The notes beneath the pieces are model-generated. The model was not told the DNA's origin. It worked only from the letters and a program-made list of their open reading frames with translations, and ran no database searches. Source: Cyclobacteriaceae bacterium (GTDB taxonomy: Bacteria; Bacteroidota; Bacteroidia; Cytophagales; Cyclobacteriaceae). From it: a stretch of 64,000 nt of DNA. Position 1 is the stretch's first letter; every line of letters begins with the position of its first letter. Shown here in pieces: positions 27,360 to 34,283 of this stretch. Location: the NCBI GenBank assembly GCA_013141055.1, contig JABFRS010000001.1:1922001-1986000 (forward strand), written 5' to 3'. A program made the position numbers and the translations under genes.

Positions 27360-29627
27360 ATGAAAAAGATCACATACTGCATATTGTCACTCCTCGCACT
27401 GACATTAAGCATCCAGTCCCTGAAAGCACAATCGTTCACGATGAAGGTTGCCAACAAGGATTTCGAAAACATGCGCTACATGGAAGCCATTACCTGGTAT
27501 GAGCAAATCCTTAAAAAGGATAGAAGAAACCATGAGGCAAAAGTCAAACTGGCAGAATGCTATCGCAAAATGAATGACATTAAGAATGCCATGCGCATCT
27601 ATTCTGATCTTGCACAGGATGAGAATCCTGATGCAGTAAGTGTATGGCATTATGCACAAGCGCTTGCTTCAAATGAACAATATGAGGAAGCAGCAAAATG
27701 GTATGAGAATTACGCTGTGCTGTTGCCGGATGATCCGAATGGAAAAAAATTCGCCCTGGCGATGCACAACATCAATCAATTCTATCAGGATTCTTCCAAA
27801 TATAACCTGAAGTACGCTGCCTCTATCAATACCTGGCAGTCTGAATTCGGACCTGTATATGTAAAAAACGGACTGGCTTTTCTCTCCAACCGTCAGCAGG
27901 AACATGCTATCAAACACGTTTCAGAATATGATGAATCGGCTTTTCTTGATTGGTATTTTGTTACCGACACCGCCGCCCTCTACACCGAACTAAACAAGGA
28001 GGTGGTTTCATACATTGTTAATACTGGTAAAAATGCTCATGATGCTGATACCTACACAACCAGCAATGACACAAACACTCCCGGTCATTATGGAACTGCT
28101 TTTATGTTTGACAGTGTTCGCTATCACTATGAAAAGGTTGCCAAGATCATAAGGTTTGAGGATTTGAATAAGAAATTTCATGAAGGCCCTGCCGCCGTCT
28201 TTAAAAGTGGCGACACATTAATCATGACCCGCAACAATACCTACACACTCGCAGCAAGCGGTAAAAAGGTAAGTCAGCAAGCACTTTTCATGACCTTTGT
28301 TAAGGATATGAAATTATCCAGTGAGCAGATCCTACTGCCATTTAATGCATCAAGTTATTCCAGCGGGCATCCCGCCCTTACACCTGACAACAAACAATTA
28401 TACTTTGTCTCTAACCGTCCAGGCGGAAAAGGTGGCACCGACATTTATGTTGTGGCTTTCAACAAAGGTCGCTGGTCAAAGCCTGTTAACGTTGAAGAAG
28501 TAAATACCAGTGGTGATGAAATGTTTCCTTTCATCGATGAAGCTGGTAATCTTTATTTCTCTTCTGATGGCCGTCCGGGTTTAGGTGGACTTGACATCTT
28601 CAAAGCACCAATAAAAAAAGGAAGGATAGGAGCCATCACTAATATGGGAGCTCCCTTCAATTCATCAAAGGATGATTTCAGCATCACCTGGGATAAATAT
28701 TTGAAAAGAGGATTCTTCAGTTCCAATAGAAAAAGAGGTTTTGCTGATGATGACATTTATAGCTTCCAGCAAAACTGTCAATCTGTAGTAGTGGTTGCTT
28801 ACGACTCTATTACTAATCTTCCAATGGACTCTGTAAAAGTCGTGGCTGGAGATATGGAAGCTTACACTGATCGCGATGGTCGCGCAAGTTTCTGCATGAA
28901 CCCTGGAGATAATTCATTCAAAGCAGGCAAAGAAACATATGAAGATCGTACTGTCACTTCTGATCGTCGTGAAGTGCCAATGCCTTTAAGTCCGCTTCAC
29001 TTTGAGCTGGCCGGAGTTGTGCGTAGTGAAGAAGACAAGCAGCCAATGGAAAATGTTAATGTCCGGTTGATCGACGCTTCGGGTAGCACCATTCGTGAAA
29101 TAACCACCAGCAGAAACGGTTCTTACAAATTCAAACTTGATCTCAACAGTACTTACACGGTCGTGGCGGCCAGAAAAAATTGCGGTCTCAATTCGGTAGA
29201 CTTCACTACCGTGGGATTAAAGCGCTCAAAAGTATTGAACGGAGACCTTACGATGATCTGTATTGGTGATATCATTAAGATAGAGAACATCTATTATGAT
29301 CTTAACAAGTTCAACATTCGTGCTGATGCACAGCCTGAGCTTAATAAGCTTGCTGAGTTGATGTGGAAATATCCTGATATGCGCATTGAGTTGCGTTCAC
29401 ACACTGACAGCAGATCTTCATATGATTTTAACATGAAGCTTTCCGCGAACCGTGCTGATGCTGCTGTTCAATACCTCGCATCGAAAGGAATTATCCCTTC
29501 CAGAATGCGTGCAGCAGGTTACGGAGAATCTTTGCCTGTCAATAAGTGCAGAGACGGAGTGAAATGTTCAGAAGAACAGTATCAGATGAATCGTAGAACA
29601 GAATTCAAAGTATTGTCAATACGATAA
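27360..29627 (+). CDS. PorE-like OmpA family protein (TPR, beta-propeller, OmpA)
   Basis: 755 residues. The ATG at 27360 opens a signal peptide (MKKITYCILSLLALTLSIQSLKA); the earlier in-frame start adds nine residues before it. Order: TPR-like helices (about 25-130), a WD40/PD40-type propeller with HPALTPDNKQLYFVSNRPGGKGGTDIYVV and FPFIDEAGNLYFSSDGRPGLGGLDIF, a carboxypeptidase-regulatory-like beta domain (about 475-630), and a C-terminal OmpA domain (IYYDLNKFNIRADAQPELNKLAELM ... LRSHTDSRSSYDFN) binding peptidoglycan. This layout is that of PorE of the Porphyromonas T9SS and relatives paired with PorP/SprF. It probably links a T9SS component to the cell wall. Confidence 0.9.
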   Translation: MKKITYCILSLLALTLSIQSLKAQSFTMKVANKDFENMRYMEAITWYEQILKKDRRNHEAKVKLAECYRKMNDIKNAMRIYSDLAQDENPDAVSVWHYAQALASNEQYEEAAKWYENYAVLLPDDPNGKKFALAMHNINQFYQDSSKYNLKYAASINTWQSEFGPVYVKNGLAFLSNRQQEHAIKHVSEYDESAFLDWYFVTDTAALYTELNKEVVSYIVNTGKNAHDADTYTTSNDTNTPGHYGTAFMFDSVRYHYEKVAKIIRFEDLNKKFHEGPAAVFKSGDTLIMTRNNTYTLAASGKKVSQQALFMTFVKDMKLSSEQILLPFNASSYSSGHPALTPDNKQLYFVSNRPGGKGGTDIYVVAFNKGRWSKPVNVEEVNTSGDEMFPFIDEAGNLYFSSDGRPGLGGLDIFKAPIKKGRIGAITNMGAPFNSSKDDFSITWDKYLKRGFFSSNRKRGFADDDIYSFQQNCQSVVVVAYDSITNLPMDSVKVVAGDMEAYTDRDGRASFCMNPGDNSFKAGKETYEDRTVTSDRREVPMPLSPLHFELAGVVRSEEDKQPMENVNVRLIDASGSTIREITTSRNGSYKFKLDLNSTYTVVAARKNCGLNSVDFTTVGLKRSKVLNGDLTMICIGDIIKIENIYYDLNKFNIRADAQPELNKLAELMWKYPDMRIELRSHTDSRSSYDFNMKLSANRADAAVQYLASKGIIPSRMRAAGYGESLPVNKCRDGVKCSEEQYQMNRRTEFKVLSIR

Positions 29628-29650
29628 AGAAAACCTTCATAGGGTAATAA

Positions 29651-29680
29651 GGTGGGCTGGCTCAGGGGTGGGCTGGCTCA
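29651..29680. repeat. Tandem 14-bp direct repeat at convergent gene ends
   Basis: GGTGGGCTGGCTCA occurs at 29651-29664 and 29667-29680, separated by GG. The second copy contains the minus-strand stop codon of the propeller-like gene. It looks like a small slippage duplication; no terminator hairpin is evident between these convergent genes. Confidence 0.8.
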
Positions 29681-31078
29681 TTCTTTTTTTACAGGCTCTG
29701 GCAGAGGTTTTAACAATTCAAGCGTGTGCATCTTTAAAGTGGAGTGACGGTATGAAATCGCTGGTCCGTATGAGGTTAGCACTAACTGCTCTCTGGTTTT
29801 CAACGAAACAAATTTCACAGGAGGCACATCGGGTGCATCAACTTTATAAAGCAGAAAATTATTAGAGATACCTATCAGAATTCTTTTGCCATCCGTAAGA
29901 AAACTTGGAAACCCAATCCAGGGCCCGACCGGAAAATTCCAATGCTGCTTGACCTCACCGTCTTCAGGAGATATAATTGCTGAGGTAATAAAATCTACAC
30001 GATCATCAGGCCCCCCCAACCCCCCATAACCATAAGTGTTAGCACCTGTAGCTACCGCCAATGCAATAGTTGCCAGACCAGAAACAACCATTCTCGTGGC
30101 ATCCAATCGATAGCCCTCACCTACCAAAACAAGATTACCTTGGGCATCGAAAACAGAACCTGATAAATGCCTCCGGTGTTTTCCCATCCGATCAGCAGTA
30201 TCAACCTTATCAAAGATCTGTTGTCCATTCATATCGAACATCGTCATAAAGAAATGTGATTCCTTTCCATACGCCTCCTTTATGTATTCTTCGCCAACGA
30301 GCATCAATTGCTGTCCATTGGTAGCCATCACAGTAATCACACGAGGGCGGACGCCAGCGCTATTGTAAGGCATAGACTTAATGAGAACTCCAGATTGTTT
30401 GCCAAAATAATTTATCGAGTAAGAAGACTCACTGCCAAGAGGAAATCTCCTTAAAGCAATGACTAATGAATCTGTAGTTTGAATGATGTTGAAATTACCT
30501 CTTGTGCTCTTCCACAGCTGGGAACCATTTTGCATATCGAATGCTACGATCATGATTGGGTCTCTCGAACGAAATTCGTTAAACTTAACCAGCAGAATGT
30601 TATTGTCGGGGTCTGATAAAAATTCTAAACGTACATCCTGAACCCTTGTGTGCTTTCCAAACATTCGCTCAATGTCAACGGCTCCTTTTCTGAATGAATA
30701 CTGCAACTTTCCTGACTTGCTGGTGATTAAAAATTCGATAAACCGTACGCCTTCAGATTTTGATTCGAAAGCATGGAATGTAAATCGCTCATTCCCACCA
30801 CTGGTAAGCAATTCAGCATTTCCATCCAGAACATATTCAACAGAATCAATGGCTCTCAGATTTTGATCTAAGAGAACTTTCAGAAAGGTTGTGCTCGTTT
30901 TGGTTTTTGAAGAACGGTAGAGACAGTAGACCCCGTTGTCATCATTGTCAATAGCAAAGTTGTCAGAGGGTCTTAAATATGGAAATGAATATGTTTGCGC
31001 AAAGCCAACACAGGGAATTGCCAAAATAAATAGTAGGGCAATTCTTAACGCGTTTATTACTCTTTTCCTCATCATCAT
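29678..31078 (-). CDS. Secreted propeller-like hypothetical protein
   Basis: 466 residues from the first of three consecutive Met codons at 31078; a start nine codons earlier is possible, but this one gives a standard signal peptide (RKRVINALRIALLFILAIPCVGFAQ) and has AAAGG just upstream. The body shows repeating beta-rich blocks with phrases such as MIVAFDMQNGSQLWKSTRG and MFDMNGQQIFDKVDTADR, which resemble the blades of PQQ/WD40-like propellers. No catalytic residues are recognised. It has no functional neighbours: it is convergent with the PorE-like gene, and the terminator of the tRNA array precedes it on the same strand. Confidence 0.75.
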   Translation of the reverse strand: MMMRKRVINALRIALLFILAIPCVGFAQTYSFPYLRPSDNFAIDNDDNGVYCLYRSSKTKTSTTFLKVLLDQNLRAIDSVEYVLDGNAELLTSGGNERFTFHAFESKSEGVRFIEFLITSKSGKLQYSFRKGAVDIERMFGKHTRVQDVRLEFLSDPDNNILLVKFNEFRSRDPIMIVAFDMQNGSQLWKSTRGNFNIIQTTDSLVIALRRFPLGSESSYSINYFGKQSGVLIKSMPYNSAGVRPRVITVMATNGQQLMLVGEEYIKEAYGKESHFFMTMFDMNGQQIFDKVDTADRMGKHRRHLSGSVFDAQGNLVLVGEGYRLDATRMVVSGLATIALAVATGANTYGYGGLGGPDDRVDFITSAIISPEDGEVKQHWNFPVGPWIGFPSFLTDGKRILIGISNNFLLYKVDAPDVPPVKFVSLKTREQLVLTSYGPAISYRHSTLKMHTLELLKPLPEPVKKE

Positions 31079-31194
31079 GCGCCTTTGAACCATTATCAAA
31101 GGCAAATATCAAGGATTCCGGGAGAATTAGAGAAATTCAATGAGTGCGCAACCATTTGAGGTAAATGCGGACAATAAAAAGGTCTTTAAATAAA

Positions 31195-31219
31195 AAAAGC
31201 AGTCACCTTGACTGCTTTT
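31195..31219 (-). terminator. Terminator closing the tRNA-fMet / GIY-YIG array
   Basis: On the minus strand AAAAGCAGTCA and TGACTGCTTTT form an 11-bp perfect stem around AGG, then a T tract. It lies just after the last tRNA 3' copy, so tRNA and array can form a single transcription unit ending here. Confidence 0.88.
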
Positions 31220-31223
31220 GTAG

Positions 31224-31282
31224 TAGCGGGGGTAAGACTCGAACTTACGTCCGCCAGCTGGCGGATATGAGTCCAACGACTA
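31224..31282 (-). pseudogene. tRNA-fMet 3' copy, unit 1
   Basis: 59 bases matching the initiator tRNA from the D-loop TAG to the discriminator base. The T arm and acceptor 3' strand are identical to the true gene; the region after the anticodon loop is replaced by the palindrome TCCGCCAGCTGGCGGA. There is no 5' half, so it cannot fold as a full tRNA. Its first three bases are the stop codon of the GIY-YIG gene. Confidence 0.85.
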
Positions 31283-31534
31283 GTTCCTTTTTAAGAGATT
31301 AGTGTAAATAAATTCTCGCCCCTTTGCCGATTTTAATTCTCTTTCTCTTCTCATAGCATCTGATTTAGAGTCATATTCCTCCTGATGAATTATCGTCCAA
31401 GGTCTGAATTTGATAGTCCAGCCTTTCTTTGAAAATATGTTATGCGATTCAAATCGAGCCTTCAGATCAGAGGTATAACCAATATATATCTTTTGGAATT
31501 TCTCAGAGTATAGAATGTAAACGTAATATTTCAT
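31280..31534 (-). CDS. Small GIY-YIG nuclease, unit 1
   Basis: 84 residues, one minimal GIY-YIG domain of the YhbQ/UPF0213 type. The first motif reads VYI in MKYYVYILYSEK, the second is YIG in KIYIGYTSDL, followed by the catalytic Arg (LKARFESHN) and a later conserved Glu (REREL). It would be a small site-specific DNA endonuclease. The ATG at 31534 is chosen because it starts at the conserved MKYYVY; the longer in-frame form reads through a hairpin. The stop codon TAG is the first codon of the tRNA-derived sequence. Confidence 0.85.
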   Translation of the reverse strand: MKYYVYILYSEKFQKIYIGYTSDLKARFESHNIFSKKGWTIKFRPWTIIHQEEYDSKSDAMRRERELKSAKGREFIYTNLLKRN

Positions 31535-31543
31535 GAAAAAAAG

Positions 31544-31568
31544 AAAGGTCATCTTTTGGATGACCTTT
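31544..31568 (-). terminator. Hairpin before GIY-YIG gene, unit 1
   Basis: AAAGGTCATC and GATGACCTTT form a 10-bp perfect stem around a five-base loop. On the minus strand it is followed by CTTTTTTT and then the ATG of the nuclease, nine bases after the stem end. It would stop most read-through from upstream into the gene, like an attenuator. Confidence 0.75.
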
Positions 31569-31570
31569 TT

Positions 31571-31606
31571 GTTGTGATAAGGCTCGAGCTTCATGAGCCA
31601 AACGAC
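31571..31606 (-). pseudogene. Degenerate tRNA-like remnant, unit 1
   Basis: On the minus strand GTCGTTTGGCTCATGAAG then TTCGAGCCTTATCACAAC resembles the initiator tRNA anticodon region joined directly to a T-arm-like segment, with the piece between removed. It is shared by all three units. A distant tRNA origin is inferred. Confidence 0.45.
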
Positions 31607-31612
31607 TTTTTG

Positions 31613-31671
31613 TAGCGGGGGTAAGACTCGAACTTACATCCGCCAGCTGGCGGATATGAGTCCAACGACTA
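31613..31671 (-). pseudogene. tRNA-fMet 3' copy, unit 2
   Basis: Same 59-base structure as in unit 1, with one substitution next to the palindrome (ACATCC instead of ACGTCC on the plus strand). T arm and acceptor strand remain identical to the true tRNA. Confidence 0.85.
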
Positions 31672-31923
31672 GTTCCTTTTTAAGAGATTAGTGTAAATAA
31701 ATTCTCGCCCCTTTGCCGATTTTAATTCTCTTTCTCTTCTCATAGCATCTGATTTAGAGTCATATTCCTCCTGATGAATTATCGTCCAAGGTCTGAATTT
31801 GATAGTCCAGCCTTTCTTTGAAAATATGTTATGCGATTCAAATCGAGCCTTCAGATCAGAGGTATAACCAATATATATCTTTTGGAATTTCTCAGAGTAT
31901 AGAGTGTAAACGTAATATTTCAT
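31669..31923 (-). CDS. Small GIY-YIG nuclease, unit 2
   Basis: 84 residues, identical to the other two copies except codon 7, which encodes Thr (MKYYVYTLYSEK). That codon lies in the first (GIY-like) motif, usually hydrophobic at this position, so this copy may be impaired. Second motif, Arg and Glu are intact. The ATG at 31923 follows the unit hairpin; the TAG stop lies in the tRNA-derived segment. Confidence 0.85.
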   Translation of the reverse strand: MKYYVYTLYSEKFQKIYIGYTSDLKARFESHNIFSKKGWTIKFRPWTIIHQEEYDSKSDAMRRERELKSAKGREFIYTNLLKRN

Positions 31924-31931
31924 GAAAAAAG

Positions 31932-31956
31932 AAAGGTCATCTTTTGGATGACCTTT
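31932..31956 (-). terminator. Hairpin before GIY-YIG gene, unit 2
   Basis: Same stem as in unit 1 (AAAGGTCATC with GATGACCTTT), with a minus-strand T tract one base shorter, running into the ATG at 31923. Confidence 0.75.
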
Positions 31957-31958
31957 TT

Positions 31959-31994
31959 GTTGTGATAAGGCTCGAGCTTCATGAGCCAAACGAC
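31959..31994 (-). pseudogene. Degenerate tRNA-like remnant, unit 2
   Basis: Identical to the unit 1 remnant. It lies between the unit 3 tRNA 3' copy and the unit 2 hairpin. Confidence 0.45.
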
Positions 31995-32000
31995 TTTTTG

Positions 32001-32059
32001 TAGCGGGGGTAAGACTCGAACTTACGTCCGCCAGCTGGCGGATATGAGTCCAACGACTA
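32001..32059 (-). pseudogene. tRNA-fMet 3' copy, unit 3
   Basis: 59 bases, identical to the copy in unit 1. It is the copy nearest the intact tRNA gene, separated from it by the unit 3 nuclease gene. Confidence 0.85.
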
Positions 32060-32311
32060 GTTCCTTTTTAAGAGATTAGTGTAAATAAATTCTCGCCCCT
32101 TTGCCGATTTTAATTCTCTTTCTCTTCTCATAGCATCTGATTTAGAGTCATATTCCTCCTGATGAATTATCGTCCAAGGTCTGAATTTGATAGTCCAGCC
32201 TTTCTTTGAAAATATGTTATGCGATTCAAATCGAGCCTTCAGATCAGAGGTGTAACCAATATATATCTTTTGGAATTTCTCAGAGTATAGAACGTAAACG
32301 TAATATTTCAT
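32057..32311 (-). CDS. Small GIY-YIG nuclease, unit 3
   Basis: 84 residues. Codon 7 encodes Val (MKYYVYVLYSEK). All other residues match units 1 and 2; one further synonymous change is seen. It is the copy adjacent to the intact tRNA gene and would be read first on a transcript starting at the tRNA promoter, after the hairpin at 32321-32345. The ATG at 32311 starts the conserved domain. Confidence 0.85.
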   Translation of the reverse strand: MKYYVYVLYSEKFQKIYIGYTSDLKARFESHNIFSKKGWTIKFRPWTIIHQEEYDSKSDAMRRERELKSAKGREFIYTNLLKRN

Positions 32312-32320
32312 GAAAAAAAG

Positions 32321-32345
32321 AAAGGCCATCTTTTGGATGACCTTT
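32321..32345 (-). terminator. Hairpin after the tRNA and before GIY-YIG gene, unit 3
   Basis: AAAGGCCATC with GATGACCTTT: the same stem with one A-C mismatch from a substitution. On the minus strand a T tract follows. In this position it could be the natural terminator of the tRNA-fMet transcript. Confidence 0.75.
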
Positions 32346-32347
32346 TT

Positions 32348-32383
32348 GTTGTGATAAGGCTCGAACTTCATGAGCCAAACGAC
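32348..32383 (-). pseudogene. Degenerate tRNA-like remnant, unit 3
   Basis: As in units 1 and 2, with one substitution (CTCGAACTT) that makes it match the true tRNA T loop better than the other two. It starts seven bases after the intact tRNA. Confidence 0.45.
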
Positions 32384-32389
32384 TTTTTG

Positions 32390-32462
<73 letters not shown>

Positions 32463-32605
32463 ATTTAGTGGCACAAAAGTACTCCTTTCCAGCGAAATCA
32501 AAAACTCAACTGAAAAGACAACTACTTATCCTGAATACTTATTGAATCGTTCCCGAGGATATCATAAGCGCTTTCACGCATGAATAATTCACCTCATTGT
32601 TGTTA

Positions 32606-32761
32606 TTAATCTTTTTCCGCCTGCCTTACTGTCTTCTGATACGAAGTACGATCCTTTACAGGCTTCCATTTTCTAACCGATGAAGCCGAACCAGACGACT
32701 GGTGGCTCATACAGGAAGAAACTAAAACTGCAAAAATCAGGGCAACAACGGCGCTTTTCAC
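32606..32761 (-). CDS. Small lipoprotein with GTG start
   Basis: 51 residues, not found by ATG scanning. From the GTG at 32761 it reads MKSAVVALIFAVLVSSC, a clean lipoprotein signal with the lipidated Cys at 17, followed by a Ser-rich spacer and a basic tail (KWKPVKDRTSYQKTVRQAEKD). There is an in-frame TAG ten codons upstream and no ATG between, so GTG is the only good start. The signal peptide and full lipobox support a real gene. It is divergent from era, and an inverted repeat lies just upstream. Function unknown; such short lipoproteins are frequent in Bacteroidota. Confidence 0.7.
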   Translation of the reverse strand: MKSAVVALIFAVLVSSCMSHQSSGSASSVRKWKPVKDRTSYQKTVRQAEKD

Positions 32762-32774
32762 AACTGGGGGGTTA

Positions 32775-32798
32775 TATACGTTAATACTCTAACGTATA
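32775..32798. promoter_or_regulatory. Palindromic operator-like site between the small lipoprotein and era
   Basis: TATACGTTA (32775-32783) and TAACGTATA (32790-32798) are a perfect 9-bp inverted repeat with a six-base spacer. It lies 14 bases upstream of the lipoprotein GTG and 56 bases before the era ATG. A dimeric regulator site is inferred. Confidence 0.5.
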
Positions 32799-32854
32799 GG
32801 GAAGGTAAATGGATCAAACCACCTAAATGATGCTTAAATTTGATCAAAAAACGC

Positions 32855-33736
32855 ATGAAATCACCCCATAAAGCCGGTTTTGTAAGCATTGTAGGGAAGC
32901 CCAACGTTGGCAAATCTTCCCTCATGAACCGGCTCGTGGGCGAGAACCTATCCATCATTACCCCTAAAGCCCAAACTACCCGCCACCGGATCATGGGCAT
33001 TCTGAACGGCGACGATTTCCAGGTTGTCTATTCCGACACCCCTGGAATTCTTGAACCCAAGTATGCTTTGCACGAAGCAATGATGAATTACGTCAAAGTC
33101 TCCCTCGAAGATGCCGATGTCATCCTCCTGGTAGTGGAGTGGGGAGAAAAATTTGACGTCACCACCTATGAGCGTTTTAAGTCAGTCAAGGCACCCATTC
33201 TTCTTCTTATTAATAAAGTAGATAAAGCACCAAAGACCGGTCGCAAGGAAATCGTGGAATACTGGAAGAGTCATCTTGCAGCGAAAATGATCCTGCCTGT
33301 TTCTGCCGTTACGGGAGAAAATGTTGACCAGATCTTTCCTTCATTGCTGGCGCTGATGCCGGAACATCCAGCCTTCTTTCCAAAGGATGAACTCACCAAC
33401 AGAAGTGAACGGTTCTTTGCATCTGAGATCATCCGTGAAAAAATATTTCAGAACTATGGGCAGGAAATTCCTTACAGTACAGAAGTAGGCATCGAAGATT
33501 TTAAAGACGAAGAAAAGATACTTCGCATACGCGCTACGATTTTTGTTGAACGTGATTCACAAAAAGGAATCGTCATTGGCAAAGCCGGAAGTTCTCTGAA
33601 GAAAGTCGGCACCGAAGCACGAACCGATATGGAATCATTCTTCGGCAAGAAGGTCTTCCTCGAAACCCATGTGAAAGTTGCCGGCGATTGGAGAAAGCAG
33701 AAAGAGAAGCTTAGAATGTTTGGATATCTTGAGTAA
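32855..33736 (+). CDS. era: GTPase Era
   Basis: 293 residues from the ATG at 32855; a TTG five codons earlier is less likely. G1 is GKPNVGKSS (about 14-22), G2/G3 lie in PKAQTTRHRI and SDTPGI, and G4 is NKVD. The C-terminal KH domain carries RIRATIFVERDSQKGIVIGKAGSSLKKVG. Era binds the 3' end of 16S rRNA and is needed for 30S assembly. It is a single gene, with der 550 bp further on the same strand. No partner of the rRNA-processing set is adjacent. Confidence 0.96.
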   Translation: MKSPHKAGFVSIVGKPNVGKSSLMNRLVGENLSIITPKAQTTRHRIMGILNGDDFQVVYSDTPGILEPKYALHEAMMNYVKVSLEDADVILLVVEWGEKFDVTTYERFKSVKAPILLLINKVDKAPKTGRKEIVEYWKSHLAAKMILPVSAVTGENVDQIFPSLLALMPEHPAFFPKDELTNRSERFFASEIIREKIFQNYGQEIPYSTEVGIEDFKDEEKILRIRATIFVERDSQKGIVIGKAGSSLKKVGTEARTDMESFFGKKVFLETHVKVAGDWRKQKEKLRMFGYLE

Positions 33737-33844
33737 CTCCTGATGAATTATCTGAATCAAAAAAATAGTTTTTCCTCATCCTTCCTATCAACTTTTTCGT
33801 TACCAATCTGGTCTCCCCATAGGGACATTTTGACATTCCTGTTA

Positions 33845-33901
33845 AGGTTTTAAAGCGGAAAAACGAGCAAATCGAAAATTCTAAAACCTAATAATTTGCT
33901 C
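33845..33901. repeat. Interlocked inverted repeats (pseudoknot topology)
   Basis: AGGTTTTA (33845-33852) is complementary to TAAAACCT (33882-33889), while GAGCAAAT (33865-33872), inside that loop, is complementary to ATTTGCTC (33894-33901), outside it. Both stems are perfect over 8 bp. In RNA this would be an H-type pseudoknot. No function known. Confidence 0.4.
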
Positions 33902-33968
33902 AGTTGCACACTTTTTTGAGCTTGCACCAGCGTTTCCAGCATCAATTCATAGAAAATCATTCAAAAGC

Positions 33969-34012
33969 ACGGTCGACCCACGGTCACCCCACGGTCACTC
34001 CACGGTCACTCC
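33969..34012. repeat. Four copies of an 11-bp tandem repeat
   Basis: Units at 33969, 33980, 33991 and 34002: ACGGTCGACCC, ACGGTCACCCC, ACGGTCACTCC, ACGGTCACTCC. The last two are identical. The array is GC-rich within an AT-rich spacer. Confidence 0.9.
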
Positions 34013-34247
34013 CCCTCTTTTATCCGATAAGACTCTGGGAAGAAATCGGAAAGACTTAGATGAAACACCGTGAAAGATGGCTTCAGGCTCTTAAAATCGA
34101 GCTTTTTAAATCCGGAAAACGACTTTTCGGAATTGAGATGATCTGATCCTCTGAAAAGAAAAATGATGTCAGCGTGTCAGATTGAGTTGAAAAACTACTC
34201 ATCCCGCTTACCCACACATCTCAAACCCCAGACCCTTATTATTTGCT

Positions 34248-34255
34248 TACCTTTG
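34248..34255 (+). promoter_or_regulatory. Candidate -7 box for der
   Basis: TACCTTTG fits TAnnTTTG and lies 28 bases before the der ATG. The -33 region has no clear TTTG. Confidence 0.4.
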
Positions 34256-34283
34256 CAGACTTTTTACTTCGTATTTCAAGGAA

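Larger units (their letters stand above)
31224..32389 (-). mobile_element. Three tandem units of GIY-YIG gene plus tRNA-fMet 3' copy
   Basis: Three units of 388-389 bp (31224-31612, 31613-32000, 32001-32389) follow the intact initiator tRNA gene in the same orientation. Reading away from the tRNA, each has a degenerate tRNA-like remnant, a hairpin, an 84-codon GIY-YIG gene, and a 59-base altered copy of the tRNA 3' part. By hand comparison, units 1 and 2 differ by two substitutions and one A-tract length change; unit 3 differs from unit 1 by four substitutions. The direct repeats of a tRNA 3' end recall integration into tRNA genes, but no integrase is present. Mobility is inferred. Confidence 0.7.
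33737..34283. other. Gene-free region between era and der
   Basis: 547 bases without a convincing gene. It holds two interlocked 8-bp inverted repeats (33845-33901), four copies of an 11-bp tandem repeat (33969-34012) and a -7 box for der (34248-34255). A 28-codon ATG frame at 34060-34146 has no signal or domain and is not called. Confidence 0.7.

Noticed and set aside
31224-32389. Tandem units as an assembly duplication
   Set aside because: Units carry their own substitutions and one A-tract length change, so they are not simple copies of one read region. Read depth would settle it.
31224-32389. CRISPR array
   Set aside because: Repeats are 388-389 bp, coding, and have no short repeat-spacer pattern; no cas genes nearby.
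34060-34146. 28-codon ATG frame in the era-der spacer
   Set aside because: No signal, domain, start context or repeat support; short frames like this are expected by chance.
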